Assembly: GCF_014204835.1 (NCBI RefSeq)
Contig: NZ_JACHMD010000001.1
Coordinates: 248,001-312,000, forward strand
Direction: 5' to 3'
Length of the DNA stretch: 64,000 bases
Origin: Microbacterium marinum
GTDB taxonomy: Bacteria > Actinomycetota > Actinomycetes > Actinomycetales > Microbacteriaceae
Position 1 is the stretch's first letter. Each line of letters starts with the position of its first letter. Position numbers and translations under genes: made by a program. This document shows, in pieces, positions 1 to 11,834 of the stretch. The notes under the pieces were generated by a model. It made no database searches and was not told the DNA's origin. It was given only the letters and a program-made list of their open reading frames with translations.

Positions 1-434
1 ACGTGGAACGGAAGGGGGGTGGCATGCACCAGCGTGACGGTGAGGATCCGCCACGGCTCGAAGCTCCCGCCCGGCAGCCCGGGATAGACGTACGCGCTGT
101 TGAAGAGGAGCAGGCCGCGAACGACCGGCCCGATCCCCGGAACCAACCCGATGAGGTACGCGGCGACGGTGACGATCAGAATCGCGTACGTCACGATCGG
201 ACGGTCGCTGCGCAGCTTCCGGGAGATACGTCCAGGAAGACGGCGCACGTTGTCCGCGCGCTGACCCTTCTGCTGCTCGGCCAGGCACTCCGGGCACACG
301 ACACCCACGGGCATCGGCGTCTGGCATTCGTGGCAGACCGTGCGCAGGCATCGCTGACAGAGCACGAAACTCTGGCGATCAGGATGCCGGTAGCAGAAGT
401 TGTCCGGGTTGCTCCGGGGATCGGTGGAGCTCAC
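1..434 (-). CDS. Rhomboid family intramembrane serine protease (N-terminal part, cut by window edge)
   Basis: I read this on the minus strand from a GTG at 434, seven bases after the stop of the upstream cyclophilin gene, so the two are probably co-transcribed. About 144 residues are visible. The N-terminus carries a cysteine-rich zinc-binding-like domain with CYRH, CQRC, CHEC and CPEC motifs (Cys 14, 26, 29, 34, 37, 47 and 50). A basic stretch and a first membrane segment (TYAILIVTVAAYLIG) follow, then the FEPWRILT/LVH region typical of rhomboids just before the edge. The catalytic GxSG serine and the histidine lie outside the window. A cytosolic zinc-finger-like N-terminus followed by a rhomboid core is common in actinobacterial rhomboids. 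The substrate is unknown. Confidence 0.85.
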   Translation of the reverse strand, partial: MSSTDPRSNPDNFCYRHPDRQSFVLCQRCLRTVCHECQTPMPVGVVCPECLAEQQKGQRADNVRRLPGRISRKLRSDRPIVTYAILIVTVAAYLIGLVPGIGPVVRGLLLFNSAYVYPGLPGGSFEPWRILTVTLVHATPLPFH

Positions 435-441
435 AGTGCGG

Positions 442-999
442 TCAGACGGCCGCGACGTCGATCGAGGAGATGACCACCGGCTCGATCGGACGGTCCTGCG
501 CGCCCGTGGGGACGGCGCTGATGGCGTCGACGACCGCGCGCGACGCGTCATCGGCGACCTCACCGAAGATCGTGTGCTTGCCGTTGAGCCACGGAGTCGG
601 GTCGGTGGTGATGAAGAACTGCGAGCCGTTGGTGCCCTCGGCCTTGCCCGTGATGGCGTTGCGGCGCAGGCCGGCGTTCGCCATCGCGAGCAGGTACGGC
701 TTGCCGAAAGACAGCTCGGGGCTGATCTCGTCGTCGAAGTTGTATCCCGGACCGCCGACGCCCTGACCGAGCGGGTCGCCACCCTGGATCATGAAGCCGG
801 GGATGATGCGGTGGAAGATGACGTCCTTGTACAGGGGGCCCTCGCCGGGCTTGCCGGTGGCGGGGTGGGTCCAGCTCTGCGAGCCGTCGGCGAGACCGAC
901 GAAGTTGGTGACGGTGCGCGGCGCCTGATCGCCGAACAGGTTGACGACGATGTCGCCGTGGTTGGTGTGCAGGGTCGCGACAGCGGAATGAATCGGCAT
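442..999 (-). CDS. Peptidyl-prolyl cis-trans isomerase, cyclophilin type
   Basis: This 185-residue protein starts at MPIHSAVATLHTNHGD. A second in-frame ATG nine bases upstream (MISMPI, at 1008) is possible. It contains the cyclophilin signatures FHRIIPGFMIQGGD, NGSQFFITT and LNGKHTIFGEV, and its length fits a single-domain bacterial cyclophilin. It catalyses cis-trans isomerisation of prolyl peptide bonds. No signal peptide is visible, so it should be cytosolic. The rhomboid gene follows after seven bases. Longer in-frame extensions upstream cross the divergent promoter region and are unlikely to be translated. Confidence 0.93.
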   Translation of the reverse strand: MPIHSAVATLHTNHGDIVVNLFGDQAPRTVTNFVGLADGSQSWTHPATGKPGEGPLYKDVIFHRIIPGFMIQGGDPLGQGVGGPGYNFDDEISPELSFGKPYLLAMANAGLRRNAITGKAEGTNGSQFFITTDPTPWLNGKHTIFGEVADDASRAVVDAISAVPTGAQDRPIEPVVISSIDVAAV

Positions 1000-1098
1000 A
1001 CTGATCATTCTCTCACCCGCAACCCCCTTGGCCGTCGGGATGCGTCTGGCAGTATGGGGACAAACGTCCCCGGATGACCCCGGAAAAGGGAGGGCACC

Positions 1099-1671
1099 GT
1101 GAGCCTCAACCGCAAGCGCAAGAAGGAACTCCGCAAGCTGCAGAACCAGGCAGCCAAGCTGTGGGAGACCCAGCAGGTCCTGGTCGGTCAGGCAGGTGAC
1201 GTCGCGCGCGAAGCCGGCCGCCAGCTCGGCAACTACAACCGCGAGCACGTCGTACCGACCGTGCAGCACTCGTACGACAAGTTCGCCGCCCCGTATGTCG
1301 AGCAGGGTGTCGAGACAGGGCGTCGCGTCCTGAACGGCGCGCTGGTCCCCGCTGCGGGCGCCGTCGTCGGAACCGCCCTGTCGGTGTGGGATGTGGCGAA
1401 CGACAAGCGCCACCGCCTGGCTCACGGCAAGAGCTTCGGCGACTTCGACGTCGCGAAGTTCAAGAAGAACGCCGCGAAGGCCGGCAAGAAGGCGACCAAG
1501 CAGTTCACCGTCGCCCCGCCCGCGAAGAAGGGCATCGGCGCCGGTGGCGTGATCGCCATCATCCTCGGCGTCGCCGCTACGGCCGGCGTGCTCTACGCCG
1601 CATGGCAGACCCTTCGTGCCGACGACGAGCTCTGGGTGGCGGACGACCCGCTGCGCGCCCCGGATGCCTGA
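1099..1671 (+). CDS. Conserved hypothetical membrane-anchored protein
   Basis: This 190-residue protein starts at a GTG preceded by AAAAGGGAGG. The N-terminus is strongly basic (SLNRKRKKELRKLQ). A long helical middle contains Tyr- and Val-rich stretches, followed by a Lys/Ala-rich segment. One hydrophobic helix lies near residues 147-168 (GVIAIILGVAATAGVLYAAW), and a short acidic tail DDELWVADDPLRAPDA ends the protein. No enzymatic motif is seen. The layout suggests a DNA- or membrane-associated structural protein, but the function is unknown. It overlaps the next gene (ATG at 1664) by eight bases, so translation is probably coupled. Confidence 0.8.
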   Translation: MSLNRKRKKELRKLQNQAAKLWETQQVLVGQAGDVAREAGRQLGNYNREHVVPTVQHSYDKFAAPYVEQGVETGRRVLNGALVPAAGAVVGTALSVWDVANDKRHRLAHGKSFGDFDVAKFKKNAAKAGKKATKQFTVAPPAKKGIGAGGVIAIILGVAATAGVLYAAWQTLRADDELWVADDPLRAPDA

Positions 1672-2161
1672 ATCGGCTTCTGCACCATCGGAGCGCGTCG
1701 CGGAAGCGGCGCGCTCCCGGTCTTTGGCGGTCGAATTCCGGGAACGGCCCGCCGCGAACAGCCTCGAAGACGCGGCGGAGCTCTTGGGTCTCCAGCCGTC
1801 CGACATCGTGAAGACGCTCGTGGTGAAGCGCAGCGATGACACCTACCTGTTCGCGCTGATCCCGGGTGATCGTGCGATCTCGTGGCCGAAGCTCCGCGCC
1901 GTGGTCGGCGTCAACAAGCTCCGCCTCCCGGAGGCCGCCCTCGCACTGGCTGCGACCGGATACGAGCGCGGCACGATCACCCCGATCGGAAGCACCACCG
2001 ACTGGCCTGTGTTCGCCGATGAGAGCATCGTCGGGCGCCGCATCGCCATGGGTGCCGGTGTTCACGGCTTCAGCCTGTTCGTGCAGGCGGACGACCTGAT
2101 CCGCGCCTACGGCGCGACCGTTGCGGACATCTCGGAGGAGATGTCGGCGCGTCAGGGCTGA
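1664..2161 (+). CDS. YbaK/EbsC-family aminoacyl-tRNA deacylase
   Basis: This 165-residue protein starts at MPESASAPSERV, overlapping the preceding stop. It has the YbaK/ProX layout: DIVKTLVVKR near the start of the catalytic fold, FALIPGDR, VGVNKLRLPE, and the GSTTDWPVFADESI and MGAGVHGFSL segments. Members of this family hydrolyse mischarged aminoacyl-tRNAs such as Cys-tRNA(Pro) in trans. The substrate cannot be told from sequence alone. The gene converges on the NUDIX gene, overlapping its 3' end by ten bases. Confidence 0.88.
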   Translation: MPESASAPSERVAEAARSRSLAVEFRERPAANSLEDAAELLGLQPSDIVKTLVVKRSDDTYLFALIPGDRAISWPKLRAVVGVNKLRLPEAALALAATGYERGTITPIGSTTDWPVFADESIVGRRIAMGAGVHGFSLFVQADDLIRAYGATVADISEEMSARQG

Positions 2162-2577
2162 GGCGACAGACCCGCCATCCTCATCGCGACGTCGACGAGG
2201 CCCACACGCGTCAGGTCGGGCACCTCAGCGAGGGGGAACCACGCCGCTTCGTCGGTGGATCCGTCGAGCTCGTTGCGAAGTTCACCTCCCACGATGTGTG
2301 CGCGGTACAGGATCCGGAGGGCGTGCAGCGCGTCGTGCCCGTGGAGACGGTCGCGCGCAGCGATCACGTGCGAGTCGACGCCGAGGATGCCGTCGAGTTC
2401 CACGTGAAACCCCGTCTCTTCGAGGACCTCCCGCACCGCGGCATCCGCGGGGTCTTCGCCCGCCTCGAGGCCCCCGCCGGGCATCGTCCAGGCGGGACGG
2501 CGTGCGTTGTTCCAATGCGCGAGGAGGATCCGATCGCCGTCGACGATGACGGCATACGCTGCGACCCTCATGTCCAC
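2152..2577 (-). CDS. NUDIX hydrolase
   Basis: This 141-residue protein carries a complete Nudix box, GGGLEAGEDPADAAVREV followed by LEETGF (G-x5-E-x7-R-E-x2-E-E-x-G), with WTMPGG before it. It would hydrolyse a nucleoside diphosphate linked to another group; the substrate is not determinable. The start is either ATG 2577 (MDMRV) or ATG 2571. A parS-like 16-mer near 2396-2411 lies inside the reading frame and is discussed separately. The gene is convergent with the YbaK-like gene. Confidence 0.88.
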   Translation of the reverse strand: MDMRVAAYAVIVDGDRILLAHWNNARRPAWTMPGGGLEAGEDPADAAVREVLEETGFHVELDGILGVDSHVIAARDRLHGHDALHALRILYRAHIVGGELRNELDGSTDEAAWFPLAEVPDLTRVGLVDVAMRMAGLSPQP

Positions 2578-2766
2578 GCCCTTACCCTATCGGGAGGGCT
2601 CGCGGGGCCGCGGGCCGGCTTCGTCCTGGCGTGCACCACAGCGGATGCGGAGGCTCGACACGCCGTGGTGAGAAGCGCCGCGCGGCGCGTAGCGGTCTCG
2701 ACTCCGCCGTTATGCACGAGAAGTGCATGTGAACGAGACGAACGCGGCGTGGCCAGGTGTAACGAA

Positions 2767-2792
2767 GAACGCCGGCCACGGGGCCGGCGTTC
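2767..2792 (-). terminator. Stem-loop terminator downstream of tRNA-Ala
   Basis: A perfect 11-bp stem GAACGCCGGCC / GGCCGGCGTTC with a 4-base loop (ACGG) lies just past the 3' end of the tRNA pair on the minus strand. A T-tract is weak, as is usual in high-GC actinobacteria. Confidence 0.65.
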
Positions 2793-2800
2793 GGAGATTG

Positions 2801-2873
2801 TGGAGCCTAGGAGATTCGAACTCCTGACATCCTGCTTGCAAAGCAGGCGCTCTACCAACTGAGCTAAGGCCCC
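2801..2873 (-). tRNA. tRNA-Ala (TGC anticodon)
   Basis: The 73-nt minus-strand sequence folds as a full cloverleaf. The acceptor stem pairs GGGGCCT with AGGCTCC, with discriminator A. The D arm is TTAGCTCAGTTGGTAGAG. The anticodon stem-loop CCTGC-TTTGCAA-GCAGG gives TGC, and the TΨC arm contains GTTCGAATC. CCA is not encoded. It follows tRNA-Ile by 14 bases and probably shares its transcript. Confidence 0.97.
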
Positions 2874-2887
2874 TCGATGGGTGAGAG

Positions 2888-2961
2888 TGGGGCTACCAGG
2901 ACTTGAACCTGGGACCTCTTCATTATCAGTGAAGCGCTCTAACCGCCTGAGCTATAGCCCC
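2888..2961 (-). tRNA. tRNA-Ile (GAT anticodon)
   Basis: This is a 74-nt minus-strand cloverleaf. The acceptor stem pairs GGGGCTA with TAGCCCC, discriminator A. The anticodon stem CTTCA/TGAAG encloses CTGATAA, giving anticodon GAT. The TΨC loop is GTTCAAGTC. CCA is not encoded. It is upstream of tRNA-Ala in the same orientation; an Ile-Ala tRNA pair beside gyrA is common in Actinobacteria. Confidence 0.97.
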
Positions 2962-3076
2962 GTCGTTGCCTGGCTTACGCCTGCAACCTCCAAGACTTTA
3001 CCCGAAGAGGCATCGGTTTGACGAATCGGGATGCCGCGCGGCCCCCGCCCTCCCGGCGTTCTGGTTTACTGGCGTC

Positions 3077-3787
3077 ATGACCGACACGATCCACGACGAA
3101 CCGCACGACGCGAAGATCGGCGAGAAGCTCAACTGGCTACGCGCCGGCGTGCTCGGCGCGAACGACGGCATCGTGTCGGTGGCCGCTGTCGCCGTCGGCG
3201 TCGCGGGCGCGACGACGCTCCTCGGGCCGATCGTGACGGCGTCGACGGCGGCTCTCGTCGGTGGCGCCATCTCGATGGCCCTGGGCGAGTACGTGTCGGT
3301 GAGCAGTCAGCGCGACACGGAGAAAGCGCTCATCGAGAAGGAACGTCGGGAACTCGCGGAGATGCCCGAGGAGGAGCTCGCCGAACTGACGGAGCTGTAT
3401 CGCCAGCGCGGACTGTCGGACGAGACCGCCCACCGCGTGGCGGTGGAGCTCACCGAGCACGACGCTCTCGCCGCGCACCTCGAGGTGGAGCTCGGTATCA
3501 ACCAGGACGACCTCACCAACCCGTGGCACGCGGCCCTGTCCTCTGCGATCGCGTTCACGTTGGGAGCACTGCTGCCGCTGCTGGCGATCCTGTTGCCCCC
3601 GCCGGAGTGGCGCGTGCCGACGACATTCGTCGCCGTCCTGGTCGCGCTTGCGGTCACCGGCACGGTCTCGGCCGCCCTCGGCGGTGCCGGCAGGGTGCGC
3701 GCCTCGCTGCGTCTGGTGATCGGCGGCGCGCTCGCGCTCGCTGTCACCTGGGTGATCGGAGTACTTCTCGGAACGACGGTGCTCTGA
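3077..3787 (+). CDS. VIT1/CCC1 transporter family protein (iron/manganese)
   Basis: This 236-residue protein starts at ATG 3077. It has the family hallmark LRAGVLGANDGIVSVAAV in its first helix and GGAISMALGEYVSVSSQRD in the second. A long charged cytosolic segment rich in Glu follows (EKERRELAEMPEEELAEL). Three C-terminal membrane helices complete the VIT1/CCC1 topology of about five helices. The family moves Fe2+ or Mn2+ across membranes, and the charged insert binds metal in the plant vacuolar member. Export of excess Fe/Mn is inferred here. The gene stands alone, convergent with the DUF3566 gene. Confidence 0.9.
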   Translation: MTDTIHDEPHDAKIGEKLNWLRAGVLGANDGIVSVAAVAVGVAGATTLLGPIVTASTAALVGGAISMALGEYVSVSSQRDTEKALIEKERRELAEMPEEELAELTELYRQRGLSDETAHRVAVELTEHDALAAHLEVELGINQDDLTNPWHAALSSAIAFTLGALLPLLAILLPPPEWRVPTTFVAVLVALAVTGTVSAALGGAGRVRASLRLVIGGALALAVTWVIGVLLGTTVL

Positions 3788-3800
3788 CCGTCGCGCGCGA

Positions 3801-4201
3801 TCAGTTCGAGGTGAAGCCGACCAGAAGGCCGCCGGTCACCTTGACCATCAGGTTGTAGATCCCGGCGAGAACGGCGCCCAGCACCGTCACCACGATCAGG
3901 TTGAGGATCGCGACGACGGCGGCGAAGGCCATCACCTGGGGAAGGCTCAGGACCGAGCCGAGGAGGAAGTCACCACCGGTCACGGCCGTCAGCAACTCAT
4001 CGACCTGGGTGATGAGCCCCGTTGACTGGATGACCAGGAACACAAGGAAGGTGGCGATGACCGTGACGATCGCGAGGGCGACAGCCGTGAGGAACGACAG
4101 CTTCACAGCCGACCAGAAGTCGACGTAGACCAGGCGCAGGCGCACCTGCTTCGCGTTCGTCTTGCTCGACGACTTCTTCGCCAGCTTGTCGGCTACCGTG
4201 C

Positions 4202-4205
<4 letters not shown>
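3801..4205 (-). CDS. DUF3566 membrane protein
   Basis: This 134-residue protein has a basic N-terminus ([19 protein letters not shown]). Two long hydrophobic segments follow (about residues 36-62 and 88-118), separated by a short extracytoplasmic loop. The pattern [17 protein letters not shown] and the Gly-rich second helix match DUF3566, which actinobacteria carry directly after gyrA. The function is not established. Its ATG overlaps the gyrA stop by four bases (ATGA), so it is co-translated with gyrA. Confidence 0.88.
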
Positions 4206-6760
<2,555 letters not shown>

Positions 6761-6807
6761 GTTCTCTCAGTCTTCGTTCGTCGTCGCGTCGCGCGGGATG
6801 CCGCGGC

Positions 6808-8904
6808 TCAGATGTCCAGGAAGCGGACGTCCTTGGCGTTGCGCTGGATGAATCCGCGCCGCGCCTCCACGTCCTCACCCATGAGCACCGAGAAGATCTC
6901 GTCGGCTGCCGCGGCATCGTCGATGGTGACCTGACGCAGCGTGCGCGTCTCGGGGTTCATCGTCGTCTCCCACAACTCCTTGGCGTTCATCTCGCCGAGA
7001 CCCTTGTAGCGCTGCACGCCGTTGTCCTTCGGAATGCGGTGGCCCGCGGCCTGGCCTTCCTTCAGCAGTGCGTCCCGCTCACGGTCGCTGTACACGTATT
7101 CGTGCGGGGCGTTCGACCACTTGAGGCGGTACAGCGGCGGCTGTGCCAGATACACGAAGCCGGCCTCGATCAGCCCGCGCATGTAGCGGAAGAGCAACGT
7201 GAGCAGCAGGGTCGTGATGTGCTGGCCGTCGACGTCGGCATCGGCCATCAGGACGATCTTGTGGTACCGCGCCTTCTCGACGGAGAAGTCCTCGCCGATG
7301 CCGGTGCCGAACGCCTGGATCATCGCCTGGATCTCTGCGTTGCCGAGCGCGCGGTCGAGCCGCGCCTTCTCGACGTTGAGGATCTTCCCGCGCAGGGACA
7401 GGATCGCCTGCCGTTCGGGGTCGCGCCCCGACACCGCGGAACCGCCTGCCGAGTCGCCCTCGACGAGGAAGATCTCGCTGATGGACGGGTCCTTGCTCGT
7501 GCAGTCCTTGAGCTTCTCGGGCATGGATGCCGACTCGAAGACGCTCTTGCGACGCGCCGTCTCGCGGGCCTTCCGTGCGGCGAGGCGGGCCGTGGCGGCA
7601 TCCACCGCCTTCATGATCACTCGCTTGGCCTGCGCGGGGTTGCGATCCAGCCAGTCGATGAGCTGGTCGCCGACGACCTTCTGGACGAACGCCTTCGCCT
7701 CGGTGTTGCCGAGCTTCGTCTTGGTCTGGCCCTCGAACTGCGGTTCGGAGAGCTTCACCGAGATGACGGCGGTGAGTCCCTCGCGGATGTCTTCGCCGGC
7801 GAGGTTGTCGTCCTTCTCCTTCAGGAGGCCCTTTTCGCGCGCGTACCGGTTGATGTGCACTGTGAGCGCGGCCCGGAAGCCCTCCTCGTGGGTACCACCC
7901 TCGTGGGTGTTGATCGTGTTCGCGAAGGTGAACACGTTCTCGGTGTAGCTCGAGGTCCACTGCATCGCGAGCTCGAGCGAAATGTGGCGGACAGTGTCCT
8001 CCGACTCGATCTCGATGATCTCCTCGTTGACGACCTCGGCCTTGCGCACCTTGTTGAGGTACTCGACGTAGTCGACGAGTCCGCGCTCGTAGAGGAAGTC
8101 GTCGTGACGCTGCTGCGTTTCGGACCCACCCTCTTCGAGGTCGACCACCGTCATCGCCGATTCGCGCTCGTCCGTCAGGGTGATCCGCAGTCCCTTGTTC
8201 AGGAACGCGGTCTGCTGGAAGCGCGTACGCAGGGTGTCGTAGTCGAAGTCGACCGTCTCGAAGATCTCGTCGTCGGGCCAGAAGGTGATGATCGTCCCGG
8301 TGCGGTCGCTCTCCTCGCCCTTCTGGAGCGGCGCCTCGGGCTTTCCGCCGGACGAGAAGCTCTGCCGCCAGATGTGTCCCTGACGTCCGATCTCCACCTC
8401 GAAGCGGGTCGAGAGCGCGTTCACGACCGATGATCCGACGCCGTGGAGACCGCCGGAGACCGCGTAGCCGCCGCCTCCGAACTTGCCACCGGCGTGGAGG
8501 ACCGTGAGGACGACCTCCACGGTCGACTTGGTCGGGTCGGACGCGTGGGGGTCGACGGGGATGCCGCGCCCGTTGTCGACGACGCGCAGGCCGCCGTCGG
8601 CGAGGATCGTCACGTGGATCGTGTCGCAGTACCCCGCGAGTGCCTCGTCGACCGAGTTGTCGACGATCTCGTAGACGAGATGGTGCAGACCGCGCTCACC
8701 CGTCGAGCCGATGTACATACCGGGGCGCTTGCGGACCGCTTCGAGACCCTCGAGGACCTGGATCGCGTCGGCGCCGTACTCGGCGGGGACACGCGTCGTG
8801 TCCGGGGTGGCGGCTGATTCAGGCGATTCGGGAGTCGGATCGACGTCTTCGGGAACGTTGTCTGAAGTATCTGACGTCATCGGTTTCGTGCGCTCCACAT
8901 TCAT
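6808..8904 (-). CDS. gyrB: DNA gyrase subunit B
   Basis: This is the ATPase subunit of gyrase (698 residues from ATG 8904; ATG 8880, [10 protein letters not shown], is an alternative). The GHKL ATP site contains [25 protein letters not shown] and [13 protein letters not shown]. The TOPRIM domain has [11 protein letters not shown] and [12 protein letters not shown]. The C-terminus ends with the [18 protein letters not shown] segment that contacts GyrA. The acidic N-terminal leader before [17 protein letters not shown] is typical of actinobacterial GyrB. A 100-bp gap separates it from the DUF721 gene, leaving room for a separate promoter. Confidence 0.98.
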   Translation of the reverse strand: MNVERTKPMTSDTSDNVPEDVDPTPESPESAATPDTTRVPAEYGADAIQVLEGLEAVRKRPGMYIGSTGERGLHHLVYEIVDNSVDEALAGYCDTIHVTILADGGLRVVDNGRGIPVDPHASDPTKSTVEVVLTVLHAGGKFGGGGYAVSGGLHGVGSSVVNALSTRFEVEIGRQGHIWRQSFSSGGKPEAPLQKGEESDRTGTIITFWPDDEIFETVDFDYDTLRTRFQQTAFLNKGLRITLTDERESAMTVVDLEEGGSETQQRHDDFLYERGLVDYVEYLNKVRKAEVVNEEIIEIESEDTVRHISLELAMQWTSSYTENVFTFANTINTHEGGTHEEGFRAALTVHINRYAREKGLLKEKDDNLAGEDIREGLTAVISVKLSEPQFEGQTKTKLGNTEAKAFVQKVVGDQLIDWLDRNPAQAKRVIMKAVDAATARLAARKARETARRKSVFESASMPEKLKDCTSKDPSISEIFLVEGDSAGGSAVSGRDPERQAILSLRGKILNVEKARLDRALGNAEIQAMIQAFGTGIGEDFSVEKARYHKIVLMADADVDGQHITTLLLTLLFRYMRGLIEAGFVYLAQPPLYRLKWSNAPHEYVYSDRERDALLKEGQAAGHRIPKDNGVQRYKGLGEMNAKELWETTMNPETRTLRQVTIDDAAAADEIFSVLMGEDVEARRGFIQRNAKDVRFLDI

Positions 8905-9004
8905 CGTCCGGGGCTTGCCTCCAGTCTACCCGTATCCGGGCGCCGGACGCCGCTGAACGGCCCTGTGGCGCGCGGAAACCGTTCCGAAGGGTGCAGGACG
9001 TGGG

Positions 9005-9493
9005 TCAGCCGTAGGTATCGCGAGGGCCGCGCCCTGGAACGGCTCTGGGGCCCCATTTCCACGAGGGGACGTCCGGTCCGACGAAGCGGATCGTCTCCAC
9101 ACCCGCTTCCGGGAAGCGGCGGATCAACTCCGTGACGATCGTCGTGCGCATGAGGTGGAGGTTCTTCGCCCATGCCGTTGAATCGCACTGAACCGTCAGC
9201 GTCCCATCGCTCAACGCGACCGGGTCCGCGTGACGTGCGGTCTCCTCGCCTGCCACCTCGGCCCACTGCAGCACGAGGTCTTCGCGGGCCAGCTGCGGCC
9301 CCCACCCCGACTGACGCGTCAGATCGGTGATCAGATCGCCGAGCCCCTTCGGGTCGCGGCCCGGGGCGAAGGGCAGGTTGTCCTCGTCGACCTCCCGCCG
9401 GCGGCGACGACGCTTCTTCGCCGCGGACGGCTCCAGCCCTCGAAGGCGGAGGTAGGTCGCGGTGGTCTCCGGGATCTCGGACGAGTCACTCAT
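9005..9493 (-). CDS. DUF721 / DciA-family protein
   Basis: This 162-residue protein starts at MSDSSEIPETTA (ATG 9493; MPM at 9499 is possible). A basic run AAKKRRRRRREVDEDN precedes a C-terminal DUF721 domain with WAEVAGEETARHADPV, LTVQCDSTAWAKNLHLM and LIRRFPE. DUF721 includes DciA, the ancestral loader or partner of the replicative helicase DnaB in bacteria lacking DnaC/DnaI. A helicase-loading role is inferred from family and position. It overlaps the recF stop by eight bases and is translated in the dnaN-recF-DUF721 unit. Confidence 0.88.
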   Translation of the reverse strand: MSDSSEIPETTATYLRLRGLEPSAAKKRRRRRREVDEDNLPFAPGRDPKGLGDLITDLTRQSGWGPQLAREDLVLQWAEVAGEETARHADPVALSDGTLTVQCDSTAWAKNLHLMRTTIVTELIRRFPEAGVETIRFVGPDVPSWKWGPRAVPGRGPRDTYG

Positions 9494-10649
9494 CGGCATC
9501 CGTCACAATGGTGCCCGCCTCGACCCGCACCGTGCGGGCGCGCAGCGGCTCCGGGACATCGCCCTCCACCGCGGCCGTCACGATGACCTGCTCGAAATCC
9601 GCCACGACACCGGCGAGACGAGAGCGGCGATCGGCGTCGAGCTCGGCGAAGACGTCGTCGAGGATGACGATCGGGTCGCCCAGACGCAACTGGTCGCGCA
9701 GAAGCTGCGCCGACGACAGCCGAAGCGACAACGCCACCGACCAGCTCTCACCGTGCGACGCGTATCCCTTGACCGGAAGTCCGCGCAGACGGAGGAGCAG
9801 ATCATCGCGGTGCGGGCCGACGAGCGTCACCCCGCGCTCGAGCTCCTGAGACCTCTTGGCCATGAGACCCGCGCGGAACGCGGCCGCCGTGGCATCCGGA
9901 TCGGAGAAGACCGCAGCATCCGTCGCGGCGGCGTCTTCCTCGGGATCGGCGCCCGCGATGCTCGAGACCCAGTCGATCTGCGGGTCGTGGTCCGCGCCGG
10001 CGATCGCCTCATACGCGGCACGCAACGGGCCGGCCAGCTCCTCGGTCAGGCGGAGCCGAGCAAGCACGATCTCGGTGCCCAGCGAGACGAGCTTGTCGTC
10101 CCACACGTCGAGCGTCGTCAACTGCTCCGCCCGCAGACCGCGCGCACGCGCGGACTTCAGCAGCGCGGTGCGCTGCTTGAGCACCCGGTCGTAGTCGCCG
10201 AGGACGCCCGCCAGACGCGGCACCCGCTGCATGAGCAGCTGATCGGCGAAACGGCGACGCGCCGACGGATCGCCCCGCACGATCTGGAGGTCCTCCGGAG
10301 CGAACAGCACGACCTGCGCATAGCGCGGCAACTCCGACGTCCGCACCGGCGAGCCGTTGACCCGCGCCTTGTTCGACCCGGAGCGATTCAGCTGAGCCTC
10401 GAGCTGAATCCGCCGATCGCCATACCCGAGACGCGCCCGAACGAACGCCGCCTCCGAGCCGAATCGCACCATCGGCGCGTCCTGCGACACCCGATGCGAC
10501 CCGAGCGTCGCGAAATACCCGATCGCCTCGGCGAGATTGGTCTTGCCCTGGCCGTTCCGACCGACGACGACGTTCGGACCGGGAACGAGCGTCACATCGG
10601 CCGCCGCATAATTGCGGAAGTCGACGAGACTCAGGTGCTCCACGATCAT
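9486..10649 (-). CDS. recF: DNA replication/repair protein RecF
   Basis: This 387-residue SMC-like ATPase acts in recombinational gap repair with RecO and RecR. Walker A is GRNGQGKTNLAEAI (about 33-46), the signature region is LVGPHRDDLLLRLRG, and Walker B is IVILDDVFAELD. The first strand (VEHLSLVDFRNY) is the family hallmark. The gene starts 42 bases after dnaN and overlaps the DUF721 gene, as in most actinobacterial origins. Confidence 0.97.
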   Translation of the reverse strand: MIVEHLSLVDFRNYAAADVTLVPGPNVVVGRNGQGKTNLAEAIGYFATLGSHRVSQDAPMVRFGSEAAFVRARLGYGDRRIQLEAQLNRSGSNKARVNGSPVRTSELPRYAQVVLFAPEDLQIVRGDPSARRRFADQLLMQRVPRLAGVLGDYDRVLKQRTALLKSARARGLRAEQLTTLDVWDDKLVSLGTEIVLARLRLTEELAGPLRAAYEAIAGADHDPQIDWVSSIAGADPEEDAAATDAAVFSDPDATAAAFRAGLMAKRSQELERGVTLVGPHRDDLLLRLRGLPVKGYASHGESWSVALSLRLSSAQLLRDQLRLGDPIVILDDVFAELDADRRSRLAGVVADFEQVIVTAAVEGDVPEPLRARTVRVEAGTIVTDADE

Positions 10650-10691
10650 CGGATCATCCTCCTCCGGGAGTCCGACATCCCGGCAGGGACG

Positions 10692-11834
10692 TCAGCGCAG
10701 CAGCAGGTTGGGCTGCAGGAGGTACTTGAAGCTCTCCGGGGTGCCCGACGTCTGCGGGGTGATCAGCACCGGGCTCAGCTTGTTCGCGTTCTCGCTCGAC
10801 GTGAAGGTGATGCGGGTGAACTCGCTCTTCACCGCACCGAGCGCCTCGAGCAGGTACTGCGGGTTCAGACCCAGCGTGACCTCTTCGCCGGCGAGCGTCG
10901 CATCGACCGACTCGGTCGCGCGGGCCTGTTCGGTGCCCGCGGCATCCATCGACACACCCTCGTCGGAGAACGAGAACCGCAGCGGCGCAGACCGGTCGAG
11001 CACGAGCGACACACGACGCACAGCCTCGGCCAGCTCGGCCGTGTTGACGACCGCGTAGTGCTCGGTCTGAGCGGGGAAAAGCCGCCGGACCGGCGGGAAG
11101 TTCCCCTTGATGAGCAACGAGGTGACGGTCTTGTTGCCCGCCGTGAACGCGATGATCTCGCGGTCACCCGATCCCGAGAACGACACCTGGATGTCGCCGG
11201 CGTTCGAGAACGTCTTCCCGACCTCGGTGAGCGTACGGGCGGGAACCAGAGCCGTCGTCGACTCCTCGCGGGCCACCGCTCCGCTGTCGAAGTTGATCTC
11301 GCGAAGGGCGACACGGTAACGGTCGGTCGCCACCAGGCTCAGTTCGTTTCCGGTCACCTCGAGCTGGACGCCCGTGAGCACTGGGGTGACATCGTCGCGG
11401 GATGCCGCGAACGCGACCTGCGCGATCGCCGTCGAGAAGTCCGCGCCCGGGACGAGACCGGACTCACCGGAGACCTCCGGAATGGCCGGGTACTCCGCCA
11501 CCGGCATGGATGCCAGGGTGAAGCGCGCCGAACCGCACGTGAGGAGGATCTCGCCGTCGGCATCCTGCTGGATCTGGATCGGCGCATTCGGAAGCCGGGA
11601 TGCGATCTCGGACAGGAGACGTCCGTGGACGAGGATCGTCCCGGGCTCGTCGACCGTCGCTTCGATCAGAGTGCGAGCGGACGCCTCATAGTCGAAGGCT
11701 GCCAGAGACAGACCCGCCTCGGTCGCCTCGATGAGGACACCCGCGAGGATCGGCTGCGGATTGCGCTGCGGGAGCAGCTTGACCACGAAGGACACGGCTT
11801 CGCTGAAGACGTCGCGGTTGACGTGGAACTTCAC
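10692..11834 (-). CDS. dnaN: DNA polymerase III beta subunit (sliding clamp)
   Basis: This 380-residue protein has three DnaN clamp domains in tandem. It begins MKFHVNRDVFSEAVSFVVKL and ends SFKYLLQPNLLLR (the canonical end is YLIMPMRL-like). It forms the homodimeric ring that tethers polymerase III to DNA. It is the first gene left of oriC, and its promoter must lie in the 11,835-12,322 intergenic region. Confidence 0.98.
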   Translation of the reverse strand: MKFHVNRDVFSEAVSFVVKLLPQRNPQPILAGVLIEATEAGLSLAAFDYEASARTLIEATVDEPGTILVHGRLLSEIASRLPNAPIQIQQDADGEILLTCGSARFTLASMPVAEYPAIPEVSGESGLVPGADFSTAIAQVAFAASRDDVTPVLTGVQLEVTGNELSLVATDRYRVALREINFDSGAVAREESTTALVPARTLTEVGKTFSNAGDIQVSFSGSGDREIIAFTAGNKTVTSLLIKGNFPPVRRLFPAQTEHYAVVNTAELAEAVRRVSLVLDRSAPLRFSFSDEGVSMDAAGTEQARATESVDATLAGEEVTLGLNPQYLLEALGAVKSEFTRITFTSSENANKLSPVLITPQTSGTPESFKYLLQPNLLLR

